From Pycnococcus provasolii (Eukaryota > Chlorophyta > Pseudoscourfieldiophyceae > Pseudoscourfieldiales > Pycnococcaceae): a stretch of 64,000 nucleotides of DNA. The notes under the pieces were generated by a model. That model was given only the letters and a program-made list of their open reading frames with translations, made no database searches and was not told the origin of the DNA. A program made the translations under genes and the position numbers. Shown one piece after another: positions 38,676-49,009 of the stretch (the first letter of the stretch is position 1; every line of letters starts with the position of its first letter). The DNA lies in NCBI GenBank assembly GCA_938743325.2, contig OW568886.1, forward strand, positions 248,001-312,000, read 5' to 3'.

Positions 38676-40205
38676 ATGGCGGCTCCCTCCGTGGTGACTC
38701 CCTCCGCCGCAGTGGCCGTGGCCGTGGGTGTTGGGTCCCGCGTCACTCTGACAAATCTGCAAGCACGTCACGACCTGAACGAACAACTTGCGGTGGTGGT
38801 GTCGGCGCTTGCTCCTGGAGGGGTTGGTGGTGGTGCGGGAGGTGTTTCTTCTTCCGATCGCGGCGTGTTCCGTCTCGATTCCACCGGCGAACTCGTGAAA
38901 GCTCGTTGGATTAATGTCAAGCCATACTTGCCGGATGACTCGTCGCCTTCTGAAACTCCTGCTTCCGTCCAAGATGGTCGTTTGGTCGAACACGAAGGTG
39001 GGCTCACGTTCTGCTTCCTCCTCGACGCCGCGAGGTACGTCACGAACGTCGGAGGAGGACTCTCGTTGATTCCCATGCAATCGCCGAACGACGTAAATAC
39101 ACTGAGGTCGAGTGGGCCGGAAGGACTGCGTAAGCTCGCCTTTCTAACCAGCAGAGCATACAGCTACTGGAGATCGTATCCTCACGCAAGAGGGAGTGTG
39201 CACGCTGACATCGAAGAACTTGTCGACTACAACTTGGACAGACTCAAGGATAACGCACCGTCGCAGATCGTCGAAGCGAAGCGCGACCTCGCCGACTCCT
39301 CTCTTTGCGACGTCGAAAGGTGGGGCGACTCGCGTGCACGAATATTCGGGTTCTTCTACGTCGCAAGAAAGCGCGACGACGGAACGCTCCTCGTGTCAGC
39401 AGATTGCGAAAACGACGATACTGCCGCCGTCTATCTTGCCGTTGGCCAGTCGACTTCGCTCTACGATCTCATATGCGGCTCTGGCATGCAGTCGCCCGAC
39501 TCTGTCACTAGAGTCAAGCTTACGCTACTCCCTTACAGGCATCGACTCGTGTTTGACGGCGTCGTGCTCGCCGCGGAGAAAAATGCACCGCCAGATATGG
39601 CTTCACGAGTACACAGTCTAGCAGATCGCGCGGAGCAAGAGGGCCTCGTCGTTTCGAATCTGAGCGTAAATCGCGCCGACCTCTCGCGCTGCGTGCCGGA
39701 TGGCGCGACGATCGTGCGGACGCCGGAAAACGATGAAGCAGCAAAAGCTACGAACGATGCAGAGGAGGCGATGGGTTCGGCGGAAGCCAGCAGATTTGCG
39801 GCGTACGACGACCCGAAGTTTCAGAACATGCGTGCGATGCTCCATGCTGCGAAGAAACATGAGAAGGAGAAGGACCCGAACAGTTTGTGGGTGTTCCGCC
39901 GCGGTGGGTACACTGAGGAAGACAATCCCGGTCATGCAATTTTCATCATGGCAGGCGGCGATGGATCGATGCCTGCCATGCCGTTTCAAACGGAGCTGCT
40001 CGAACCGAATCCAAAGGAGCTTTTTGACAAGCTCTGCGAAGCTGTTCTCGCGCGCAAGGGTAAGGCTCCGTCGATGCTTGCGGTGGACAGCCTGCCTTGC
40101 GTCGCGCCTCTCAATGCAATGCTTGATAACACTGGAATTCGATGTATGTACTATCCACCCGCAAGCGAGGAGGAGACAGAGTACGCCTCGAGTATCAACC
40201 TTTGA
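38676..40205 (+). CDS. Conserved protein of unknown function
   Basis: A 509-aa protein with no recognised enzyme motif. The N-terminal 80 residues look like a small beta domain (VGSRVTLTNLQARHDLNEQL ... GVFRLDSTGELVKARWINVK), the pattern seen near MYND/ankyrin proteins. The middle contains KLTLLPYRHRLVFDGVVLA, a strongly conserved-looking block I associate with an uncharacterised protein family. The C-terminus has PKELFDKLCEAVLARKGKAPS, then a short domain ending CMYYPPASEEE. No signal peptide or membrane span is seen, so it is likely cytosolic. The start is the first ATG. Confidence 0.7.
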   Translation: MAAPSVVTPSAAVAVAVGVGSRVTLTNLQARHDLNEQLAVVVSALAPGGVGGGAGGVSSSDRGVFRLDSTGELVKARWINVKPYLPDDSSPSETPASVQDGRLVEHEGGLTFCFLLDAARYVTNVGGGLSLIPMQSPNDVNTLRSSGPEGLRKLAFLTSRAYSYWRSYPHARGSVHADIEELVDYNLDRLKDNAPSQIVEAKRDLADSSLCDVERWGDSRARIFGFFYVARKRDDGTLLVSADCENDDTAAVYLAVGQSTSLYDLICGSGMQSPDSVTRVKLTLLPYRHRLVFDGVVLAAEKNAPPDMASRVHSLADRAEQEGLVVSNLSVNRADLSRCVPDGATIVRTPENDEAAKATNDAEEAMGSAEASRFAAYDDPKFQNMRAMLHAAKKHEKEKDPNSLWVFRRGGYTEEDNPGHAIFIMAGGDGSMPAMPFQTELLEPNPKELFDKLCEAVLARKGKAPSMLAVDSLPCVAPLNAMLDNTGIRCMYYPPASEEETEYASSINL

Positions 40206-40312
40206 AAGAAGTGTGCCATCTAATTTTTTAAAAGTCGAACAACGCTTCGGGTTGAAGTTTACCATTAGTTTGGTACAAACAAAAAGAGAACAAAGACAGT
40301 TACTTCTACAAC

Positions 40313-41527
40313 TCAAAAGAGGCCGTTGCGGTCCAATTCAGGAGCGGGCAACTTAGCAAGAAATCCGTCGAGCTTGCGGTTGAAACCACTGGGGTTGTCC
40401 ATGTACGCTGCGTGATGCGCATCCTGCATCACATAAAGCTCCACAAAAGCTTCGCCAAATGCCTCGATGAGCTCCTTGTGCGCACCCTGCTGATACCGCC
40501 GGTCTTGGTCACCGTAGACGACGAGCGTGGGCGTCGTTTTCACCCAAACGCCGAACCGCTTCAGCTCGCTTGGCTTGTACGATGGAGCCACCATGACCAG
40601 GGCACGGATCGGTGGATTCGTGTATCCGCCCTCGCCGAGCGCACGCGACTGCAGAAGCAAGTTTGGCCACAACCACTCGCCGCTGTAGCTCGCGACCACA
40701 AGAACGGGCTCGGAGGAGAATTTCAGGCTGCGCACGGCGTTATTGAGGAACGCGATGGCGGCGTCCGACGACGGTGGTCCTTTGTCGGACGGAAACGCGG
40801 CGTTCGTCTTGGTGTTCCCATGGCCTGGCAGGCTAACGGCGGCGGCGTCGTATCCCAACGACGCGAGGAACGTCAGCGTTCCGGTGTCGCGCCACGTCGA
40901 CGCCGAGAAAGCCATTCCGTGGTAGAAGAGAACGCACGCCTTCACGGACCCTTCAGGCTTGGCACGCAGCGTTTGGACAGGCAGGTCGTGGACGTTGATG
41001 ACAGATTCTTCCACCTTGAGCTGCGGCACGGCGACGTCCCATCCTTCGACGCGTGGTTTGTGTTTGTGTGGTGGCGGCGCACCTAAGTGCATTCGCCTCG
41101 CCTCCTCGAACGCATCCTCTTGCGTATTTTCTTCTTCTCGTCTGAGTCCTGTGATTGGCGAGACACCAGGCGCTGCCTGCCCCGATGATGACGATAATGA
41201 CGATGATGATGAGGATAAAGATGAGGAGGATTCACCTTCAAGCTTCTCAAGAGAAGACTCCTCAAGAGAAGAGGCTGATACTAAAAAACCACCACCATCA
41301 AGTTCACCACCGTCCATGTCAAGATTAACAGGAGGGAGTGGCGCAAAGATGGACATCGTCAATAATAAAACGGCACTGAAAATAAGAACGAGTGTGCCAA
41401 CTTGCTTCATCATCATGAGAAAATAAACCAAGGATGGTTGATTCAAGGCAAACACTGAAGAAGACTGTGACGCTGACGACGACAATGACGCTGACGACGA
41501 CGCCAATGACGACGACACCTCCGGCAT
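40313..41527 (-). CDS. ABHD14-like alpha/beta hydrolase, membrane-anchored
   Basis: A 404-aa protein. A type II membrane anchor (TLVLIFSAVLLLTMSIFA, about 45-62) follows a Ser-rich leader. After a disordered acidic stretch comes an alpha/beta hydrolase domain (about 190-395). The oxyanion/entry block is VLFYHGMAFSASTWRDTGTL, followed by SLPGHG, nucleophile Ser near 280 in VASYSGEWLWP, acid in VVYGDQDRR and His in DAHHAAYMDNP. HGMAFS..TW and the SGEW..P elbow are typical of ABHD14. The human relatives have been described as deacetylase/esterase-type enzymes. A second start at the MMM cluster just before the anchor is possible. Confidence 0.82.
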   Translation of the reverse strand: MPEVSSSLASSSASLSSSASQSSSVFALNQPSLVYFLMMMKQVGTLVLIFSAVLLLTMSIFAPLPPVNLDMDGGELDGGGFLVSASSLEESSLEKLEGESSSSLSSSSSSLSSSSGQAAPGVSPITGLRREEENTQEDAFEEARRMHLGAPPPHKHKPRVEGWDVAVPQLKVEESVINVHDLPVQTLRAKPEGSVKACVLFYHGMAFSASTWRDTGTLTFLASLGYDAAAVSLPGHGNTKTNAAFPSDKGPPSSDAAIAFLNNAVRSLKFSSEPVLVVASYSGEWLWPNLLLQSRALGEGGYTNPPIRALVMVAPSYKPSELKRFGVWVKTTPTLVVYGDQDRRYQQGAHKELIEAFGEAFVELYVMQDAHHAAYMDNPSGFNRKLDGFLAKLPAPELDRNGLF

Positions 41528-41857
41528 GTCCCAAACACACCTGGAGAATCTTTGCTAAAAAATATAAATGCCTCGAGGGTCCCTGGCAGCCTGGTGGGGA
41601 AAGAAAAAATATGCCAAATGGGTAACCCTAACCAGAGCCCTAACCCTAACCCAGGTCCCTAAACCCTAACCCTAATCAGGCGTTAGCAGGGTTGGGTTCT
41701 TCCCTTCCTTCCTTCGGGCGGGCGGGCGGGCTCCCTTCTCCTGCCGCGGCCTGGGCGTGGCATCCTGTGCTTTTGTCGCCGCACCTTGCGTCGACATCAA
41801 GCACTCGCGCGTCGGAGTTACGCGCAGAGGTCACTGTAGGACTGTGTCCACAGTTTC
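41528..41857. other. Intergenic region with CCCTAA cluster
   Basis: CCCTAA-like units occur at about 41624-41680 (GTAACCCTAACC, CCCTAACCCTAACCC). A (CTTC)n and (GGGC)n run follows at about 41700-41732. No gene is seen. Confidence 0.5.
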
Positions 41858-42436
41858 ATGGCGGCACCTGGAGGCGCCGACCAACCCGAGCTCGCAGAGC
41901 AAATTCAGTTGCTCCGTGAGCAAAACAACCTGCTTGTGCAGCAGAACTTGCAGCTACAGCAGGGAAGGCCCGCGGCCAGGGTTCAACCACAACCAGAGCG
42001 TCGTCGTTTTCTCGAGCCTCCCACGGAGGCAGATCTCGACGAACAGCGTCTGTACCTGATCCCCGCTACGCTTACGCGCGGGCCGAATTCGCACCGTCTT
42101 CCCACGGACGTTGCGGGAGCTCAAGGTGAGCCACACCTGCTTAACCTTACCAGCGAGTACATCTACCTTCACTCGGTGGAGAAGGGCAAGAAGCACGACT
42201 CGACGGTGTTTCGCATTTTGCTGAGCTTGTTGTCGTACCTCGAAGTACTCGAGTTCGGCCTTTCAGCTGCTCGAGCATGCACACCCGTCGGGCACACGCA
42301 CCTGGCACATACACCTTGCACGCACGTCGCACCGTGCACGCACGCCTTGGACCCACGCTGGAAGCGCAACTGGCTCGCCGTGCAAACGCCGTGCACAGCA
42401 AGCCCGCGCGTCAGCGCGTGCGCGCGAACTCGCTGA
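41858..42436 (+). CDS. Hypothetical protein with N-terminal coiled coil
   Basis: An open frame of 192 codons. The N-terminus is a Gln/Leu-rich heptad (LREQNNLLVQQNLQLQQ), then a mixed region ending VFRILLSLLSYLEVLEFGL. The last 60 residues are Cys/His/Thr-rich with poor codon character, suggesting that the reading frame there is not conserved. It resembles, in type though not clearly in sequence, the short coiled-coil ORF at 53898. Both could be remnants of a mobile-element structural ORF or lineage-specific genes; no family can be assigned. Confidence 0.35.
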   Translation: MAAPGGADQPELAEQIQLLREQNNLLVQQNLQLQQGRPAARVQPQPERRRFLEPPTEADLDEQRLYLIPATLTRGPNSHRLPTDVAGAQGEPHLLNLTSEYIYLHSVEKGKKHDSTVFRILLSLLSYLEVLEFGLSAARACTPVGHTHLAHTPCTHVAPCTHALDPRWKRNWLAVQTPCTASPRVSACARTR

Positions 42437-42785
42437 CCAAGGTGGCGTTGACCGGTGGCGTTGACCGTTCCTACCTCCTCGTAGTGCGTCACGCGCAGGG
42501 ACGAGCGCGAGCGAGAAAACTCGAGGCGTCGTGCCACCTGCGGTGACGGTAACTGGGTGGGGTTACAGTCGTTTCCGTGGTCGGCCGAGGCCGCAGAAGC
42601 CGCCATAAGAACCGCCCCGGAGCATGTCATGGACGCCATGCCCCGGGGGAAACCTGACTTTTTGACTTTTTGGCACTTGACTTCCCCTCCTAACCCTAAC
42701 ATCGAGGGACGCAGTCCTGAAGCAAACTAGGTTTATTAGGGATAGGATTCTCGCAGCTGGCTGGCATCGTCGTCAAATTTCACAG
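42437..42785. other. Intergenic region
   Basis: GC-rich sequence with a TTGACCGGTGGCGTTGACCG duplication (about 42446-42466) and a single CCTAACCCTAAC motif near 42690, just upstream of the next gene. No supported gene. Confidence 0.4.
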
Positions 42786-43802
42786 ATGGCAGATGTGTTA
42801 ATAAGCACGCGCGTTCGACGTTCGATTTGTTATTGTCGGCACCGTCGCTCGTCCCTGGGCGGTCCTACGGCTACCACATGGAGCTTACGCGCGTCCAAGA
42901 AGCCTCTCTCTGCCGTCGAGTCGTGCTCAAACAGAATCCAGGAGCTTTGCGAGGCACTTTCTAACAGGGATGTACCAGAAGTTCTCGACTTTCTACCTGC
43001 CTGTGATGACGACGGGGAAGCTCCCTCAAGCTCGTCAAGAGGAACATCGTCACACTTCGTCAGCGGGTCTTCTATCAGCGCCGCCTTCGGACTGCAATCG
43101 GAGGGAGCTTCTGCCCTGGTAAGTGCTGCAAAGTGCTTCGACGCGTGTGCGCAGCGCATGCTGTTCTACGGCACCCCGTCACAGTCACGCGTGCTGAGCA
43201 GCATGGCTATCGGCGACATGACGTGCGTCCAAAGACTATTCGTCGAGGGTGCGAGTGGCGAGGAGGCAATTCTAACGTTCCAATGCATAAAAGAAGAGAG
43301 ACTCGCAGCCATTTATCGCGGCGGAGGAATCATTGAAGAGTTTGTGGTGGAAAATGTGACAGGCGAGCCTGTCGGCGAGGCACCGGAGCAGCCGGATAAG
43401 CGCAACCCTCCTGAAGCTGTCGTGTCTGCCCAGCTGCGCGCTTTGGAAGCGAGGGATGTCGGCCGCGTCTTCGCGTTTGCGTCGCCAGAGAATCGCGCGG
43501 TGACTGGTCCGGTTGATCGGTTCGCGACGATGCTGTCTACACCGCCGTACGACGTGCTGATGGGTGCGCAAGAGCTTAGGGTCGTACGGAGCGCGCAGCT
43601 CTCTCGAGAGAAATTTCTCGCGGTGGTGGAGGCGCGGGGCACGCGGTCGGGTGACGACGCCAGCACTCCAGCTCTTAATCGCGCGTTTGTGTGGAGTGTC
43701 GAGCTGCAGGTGGAGAGTGGGCTTTGGCTAACGAGCGGCGTGATGCCCGCACAGCCCCCACCGCCACCTGAGGGTACGAACATCCCGATGTTTGACTTGT
43801 AA
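42786..43802 (+). CDS. DUF4864-domain protein, probably plastid-targeted
   Basis: A 338-aa protein. The first 40 residues are basic, Ser/Arg-rich and poor in acids, like a transit peptide. The C-terminal half carries a DUF4864-like domain: PEAVVSAQLRALEARDVGRV, FAFASPENR, DRFATMLSTPPYDVL. This SnoaL-like module of unknown function is found in cyanobacteria and plants. The middle has a weaker related half (LCEALSNRDVPEVLDFLP), so the protein may be an internal duplication of the same fold. Biochemical role unknown. Confidence 0.72.
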   Translation: MADVLISTRVRRSICYCRHRRSSLGGPTATTWSLRASKKPLSAVESCSNRIQELCEALSNRDVPEVLDFLPACDDDGEAPSSSSRGTSSHFVSGSSISAAFGLQSEGASALVSAAKCFDACAQRMLFYGTPSQSRVLSSMAIGDMTCVQRLFVEGASGEEAILTFQCIKEERLAAIYRGGGIIEEFVVENVTGEPVGEAPEQPDKRNPPEAVVSAQLRALEARDVGRVFAFASPENRAVTGPVDRFATMLSTPPYDVLMGAQELRVVRSAQLSREKFLAVVEARGTRSGDDASTPALNRAFVWSVELQVESGLWLTSGVMPAQPPPPPEGTNIPMFDL

Positions 43803-43889
43803 CATAAAAATATAAAAGTGACATATACACAAGGCCCTAGCTAGACAAACGAGAGACGCCATAGGTAGACGCCATGGCTGGTTTTTGCC

Positions 43890-43938
43890 AACCCCTAACC
43901 CGAACCCCTAACCGCTCGCTAACCCTAACCCTAATCTG
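43890..43938. repeat. CCCTAA-like cluster upstream of OCP3-like gene
   Basis: AACCCCTAACCCGAACCCCT and AACCCTAACCCTAAT units end about 105 bp before the ATG at 44042 and read CCCTAA on its coding strand. Confidence 0.65.
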
Positions 43939-44041
43939 ACCTCTCCAACCTCTTTTTGACTTTTATCCTTTTTTTTCCCCCTTGTGGATAAATCCCTCCC
44001 TCCGGCAGTCCGGACCTCTTCCCAAACCCAACCCAACAAAA

Positions 44042-45631
44042 ATGGCGGCGGCGTCCGTGTCGTCGGCGTCGGCGTCACACTTCAGAAGAGTGTCTGTCCT
44101 CAAGCCTTCTCCTGCTCGCTGCTCGCCTTCTCATCATGGTCGTGCTCGTCGTGCTCAGAGTTCGTTCTCGTGCGTTCATCTGTGCTCCTTAGGCTGTGGT
44201 GGTGGTTTTCATGGTGGTTTTCATGATAGTCGTCTTGTAGTTCTTCCTGGCTCATGTAGTTCTTCGTTTCCTCGTGTTTCTCTTCTTCGTGCTTCTTCTT
44301 CTTCTTCGTATCTTCGCTTACAAGGTTATAAGTTTCGTCATGTTTCTGTTTGTGCGTCTGCAGCAGATAAATCGAAAGAAGAAGAAGACTCCGACTCATC
44401 ATCGTCGAGTGACATGTTTGACGACTTGGACGACGAAGACTCCGAAGACTCCGAAGACTTGACAGAGGAAGAAATGAACGAACTTGCAGAGTGGGAGCTG
44501 GACTGGGATTCCCTATCCGAAGAGCAGGCGGACGCCATCGAGCAAATCTTTCTGCAGGTGCGTATCACAAAAAGGAAGAGTTCAAATCTCCAAGCCCCTT
44601 TCAGCCTCTCGCGCACGTCGTAGTCTTATGGTCGAGTGCGCGAGAATTTGCTTTTAAGCAACAAGAGGGCAAGAAAGAATGGCACCATTTACCTGGTTTT
44701 CCTACCGAAAACGACCGTCGGCAAGAGAAAGTTTCTTACAAAGGGCCAACAAATAAACACACAACGTTCACAACAGGAATTTGGCGCTGACGGAGTTGAG
44801 GAGCTGACGAAAAGCTTGGACGACGCAGAGCTTGCGGAGCTGCCTGTGTGGGTAAAAGGACGAGGCTGGGTTTACCCTGGAGAACTTTCGGACGACGACG
44901 AAGCGGAGGACGACGAGGACGACGACGACGAGGACGACGGCCGCGATGGCGACAGGATGAGAAGTGAAGCGTCTTTGCGTCACATGGACAGCGTATTGCT
45001 TGACGAAAGTGAACAGCCGAACGTGTCGTCTGTTCGAGTGCCTCGCGGATCTGCCGCGGCACTGGAAGCATCAAAGAGAAATCAACAATATGGCAGCACC
45101 AGTAGCGGCACCGCCACTCGTGCGGATGGTCGGAATCGCGCAAATAAGGACACAAATCCGCATGGACTTGATGCTTGGCAACTTTCGCAGCTGCAGAGTG
45201 CATTGGCAGAGCACGGGCGTCGCGGATTCGAGGTGGCGAAGCTTTCGAAGAAGCTGGGACTCGGCCGCCGCGTTGTGTTGGAATGGCTCAAGGAGAATGG
45301 TGACACGATTCCCAAGATGGCTGGCGACGTCGAGCAGCGCGCGGACAAGGTGGCAGCCGCGGCGGAACGCAAGGCGGAACTCGCGAAGGCTGCTCTGGCG
45401 CCGGAATCGAACGACTGGCGAGGCCGGCAATTTGGCGCGGGCAAGATTAAGAAGAAGCAGCTTGTGACGCTGGACGCCGTGTTCGCCGCCAACCGCTATC
45501 CGAGCGAGAAGGTGCTTCGCGAGTGCGCGTCTCGCACGAAATTGCCTCAGTGGCGCGTGCGTGCGTGGTTCGCGGAGAAGCGCGGCGAGAAGCCGAGGGA
45601 ACGCAAGTCAACGGGTGCACGATTTGGATAG
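44042..45631 (+). CDS. OCP3-like homeobox protein, two exons
   Basis: Exons 44042-44557 and 44777-45631 join in phase 0 (donor CAG|GTGCGT, acceptor AACAG|GAA), giving 456 aa. The Ser/Arg-rich N-terminus is a likely transit peptide, followed by acidic tracts. A helix-turn-helix-like block (WQLSQLQSALAEHGRRGF, then KLSKKLGLGRRVVLEWLKE) matches the region before the homeobox in plant OCP3. The divergent homeodomain is at the C-terminus (LVTLDAVFAANRYPSEKVL, then LPQWRVRAWFAEKR). Arabidopsis OCP3 is a defence and drought regulator with a plastid leader. Here function is inferred; homology rests on the shared order transit-acidic-HTH-homeobox. Confidence 0.78.
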
Positions 45632-45742
45632 GCTACAAAGAATCAAATTGTAGGTGAACACAAGTCCTGTAAAACACAATTTTCCTCCCCTGAAAAACTT
45701 CATATTTGTTTTTTGGATTTTTTCATTTTTTCAAATCATTCC

Positions 45743-46525
45743 ATGGCGTCGTCAGCTCAGCCTGCACCCGCATCCTCGTCCGCCGCGCCGCAGCCACAGC
45801 CACAGCCACGCGGCGGTGCGCCCAACCTGTCTCGCCTCTTCGCAACCACGCCAATTTCAGGAGGAGGAGCAGCAGGCGATACGTTCGTCGGTGGTGGGGG
45901 TCTCACGCGAACGAAGAGCGCCGGCGTGTCACGCAGTGCCGCTGCACCTTCGTCGTACACAGCAGCAACAGGAGGGCCAGGAGGCGCGCGAACGAGTACA
46001 CGAGAGCAGCGGCGGGACGAAGGTGCGCTTGATGGACGCTTCGTCGTCGCGCTCATTGAGAATCGTGCGCGTGAAGTGGGCGTGGCGGCTTTTGACCTGG
46101 ATACGAATTCTGCACATTTGCACCAGTATGTCGAGGCGAGTCCCGCCATGCACGTCACAACACTGCACCTTCTGAAGCTGTATTCGCCGGAGGAGGTGGT
46201 AGTGGTAGCAAGCATGGCAGTGGCACGATCTGCGGACGTGTTTGGCATCGATGAGGCGATCGCACAGGCACACCCGTACGCCACGCTCGTCGGCGCGAAT
46301 CGAAGCGTGTTCAATGATACGCAAGGTCTCGCGCTGCTTAAGCAGCTCGCATCCCGTGCGGCACACCCACGAGGCATCGAGTGTGGGCGAGGGGGAGACA
46401 TCGTCAAGGAGGTTGAGCATGCGCAGGCTTACCTTGCAATGGCAGCGTTCGCGGCGCTGCTGGAGCGCATCGAGGCGCGACTGGCTCCGTCGAAACCAAC
46501 GGTACCGCCACAGCCCTATTCCAAT

Positions 46526-46566
<41 letters not shown>

Positions 46567-48931
46567 CCATGATGTGACAAGGCGACTGTGCGCGGGAATC
46601 GCCGATGGGACGCTCGATGTGACATTCAACACGCACACGCGCCACATGCAGCTCGATTCGAAGACGCTATCTGCACTGGAGGTGATTCGCTGTGCACGTG
46701 GTGCTGACGACGCGTCTAAGTGGTGCGCGGGGAGCATAATTGGCCGAGGCGATAATTTCGACAGGAATACGGGAGCGAGTCTCCTGTCCATGCTCTCTGC
46801 GGGAGTGAGCACGCACGGTGGTCGTCGCCTGCTTCGCGCGTCACTCGTGCAGCCCTCCATTCACGTGCCAACGATTCGCGCGCGCCTTGATTGCCTCGAC
46901 GTGCTCCTCGTCAACGAGCAGCTGCGTGCGGGCATTAGTCATTTTCTTGCCAAGGTGCCGATGAACTTCAATGCTGTCGTGGGAACCTTTAGTCTGCAGC
47001 GTCCAGGCGGCATCGAAGGTGGCGGCACTGCGAAGTCAGCTTCGGATTGCTCAGCATCTGTGAATCGCATATCCATGATGCTCAACGCTGTCTTGGCACT
47101 TCGCGAAGTGCTTCGTCTCGTACCATTCCTACGCATGGAGGTTGCGCCATTCACCGAGGAGGCAGCAATTTTCGCACACATCCATGGTCTGCTGGAAAAA
47201 CACGCGCAGTGTTTCGCTGATCTCGTCGCGAGCATCGATCGTGTTATCGACGTCGGGCAGATTGATGGCGCGACTGCAAAGGGTGCCGGCGGCGCCTTCC
47301 AGAACCGAATGGATGAGTGCTACGCGGTTCGCACTGGGATGGATCGCTTCCTCGACCTGAGCCGAGCTAATCTTCACGAACTCACTTTGCAGATGGGTGC
47401 GCTCATGGACACATACGCCCGCAACTATCGCATGCGAGTCAAGCAGCGATACAACAAACGCCGCGGATTCTACTTCGAGGTGCCCCTGCGCGACGACAAC
47501 GGCGCTCCAAATCGTATGCCAACGGAATTTCTGCAGATAGAGCCTGCAGGGCAAAAGTTGGTGAGCGCGACCACCGCGGACGTGATCCAAATCAACCGTA
47601 AGATTGTCGATGCCATGAGCGACATCTATCTGATGTCTGAGCGATGCCTTCTGAGCCTCTATGACGATGTGCGCGAGGCACTTGGCGTTTTGCAGGCGCT
47701 CGCCGGCTCCATCAGCTTGATTGACATGATGATGGGTTTCTCGCACTTCGTCACGCACATGAATGCCGAGCTAGCCACAGTCAGCGACTGCCTGTCTCGG
47801 TACAGCACTGGGGCAGGTAACGAGAACGACGGAGGGGGCCATGCGCCACCCCCGCGCTACACACGCCCAATATTCATAGAGTATCGCTGCACTCAGGAAG
47901 AGCAAACCGATACGCAGGCGGCGGCAGGCGCAACAGCGAATGCCAACAACATCAACACGCAACCTCCTCCTGCCGTCACTTCGTCGGCAAAGTGTCCAAT
48001 CGTTCAGATTGAGCAAGCGGAAGACGAAATGCAGCTGCTTGTTCTCGAAGATGCGCGCCACCCAATCATGGAGTACCGCGCGCTACAAGCACGAACTTCA
48101 AACACGGCGACGAGCGGACGCGTGCATGCCAACACGCTCCATCTCTCTTCCGCCGACCGTCTTTGCCTTGTGTACGGCGCTAATATGTCTGGAAAATCTA
48201 CGCTTCTGCAGCAGACCGGGCTCGTGGTGATCCTAGCGCACGCGGGATGCTACGTGCCAGCGTCATTCGCCTGCCTGTCGCCGCTTGCCAAGGTGTTCGC
48301 TCGTATGGGCGTGAGTGAGAGCCTGGTTCGCAACCAATCCCACTTTCTGGCGGAGACGAGCGAGCTAGCTCACGTTCTCAGCAATGCCACGGAGCGCTCG
48401 CTCGTGCTCCTCGACGAGGTGGGTCGCGCGACATCCACCAGGGATGGTGCCGCACTCGCGTACAGCGTGGCTGAGCACCTTGCGGCGGATCTGCGATGCC
48501 TCACACTCTTCACGAGCCACATCTCGGAGCTAAGTGCTCTCTGCGCGTATGAGCCAGCCGTACGTCTGCTCATGCTCGAGGCGAAAACGTCGACGAATGG
48601 CGACGCTGGTGGTGGAGGAGCACACAACAATAACAACAACAATGCTGCCATCCCGAAGCTGCATTTCACGTACGCTCTGCTCTCCCTCTCCGATGGCGCG
48701 CTCCCGCCGCAGTATGGCGTGGCGCTCGCGCAGGCTGTGGGTATGCCAGCTTCCGTGGTCGCGCGCGCGGCGGAGATTTCGAAGCGATGCGATGAGCGCG
48801 CGGGTGCTTTCTTAGAGAGGGCGGCACACGACGGCGGTGCACGCGGAGGCGCCAAGGATGGTGGCGTGGAAATGCGCGAGGCTGCGAGTGCCTTTGTCAA
48901 CGCGCTGCGCGAGGTGAACAAAAAGAGCTGA
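45743..48931 (+). CDS. MSH4: MutS homologue 4 (meiotic crossover factor)
   Basis: A 1062-aa MutS protein. MSH4 pairs with MSH5 to stabilise Holliday junctions in meiotic crossing-over. The N-terminal block VVALIENRAREVGVAAFDLD, and the lack of a mismatch-binding domain I, fit MSH4 rather than MSH2/3/6. The ATPase part has Walker A GANMSGKST (about 811), Walker B VLLDEVGRATS (about 885) and FTSHISEL. The usual GPNMSGKST proline is Ala and DELGRGTS reads DEVGRATS. Polyasparagine insertions occur near residues 260-275 and 958. The start is the first ATG. It implies a sexual cycle. Confidence 0.9.
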
Positions 48932-49009
48932 TTATTCATTCATTGCATCCTTTATTTCTTTTTCCTCTTTTTGAATTTATTTCATAATTTACATTGCTCA
49001 GTAAAAGTG

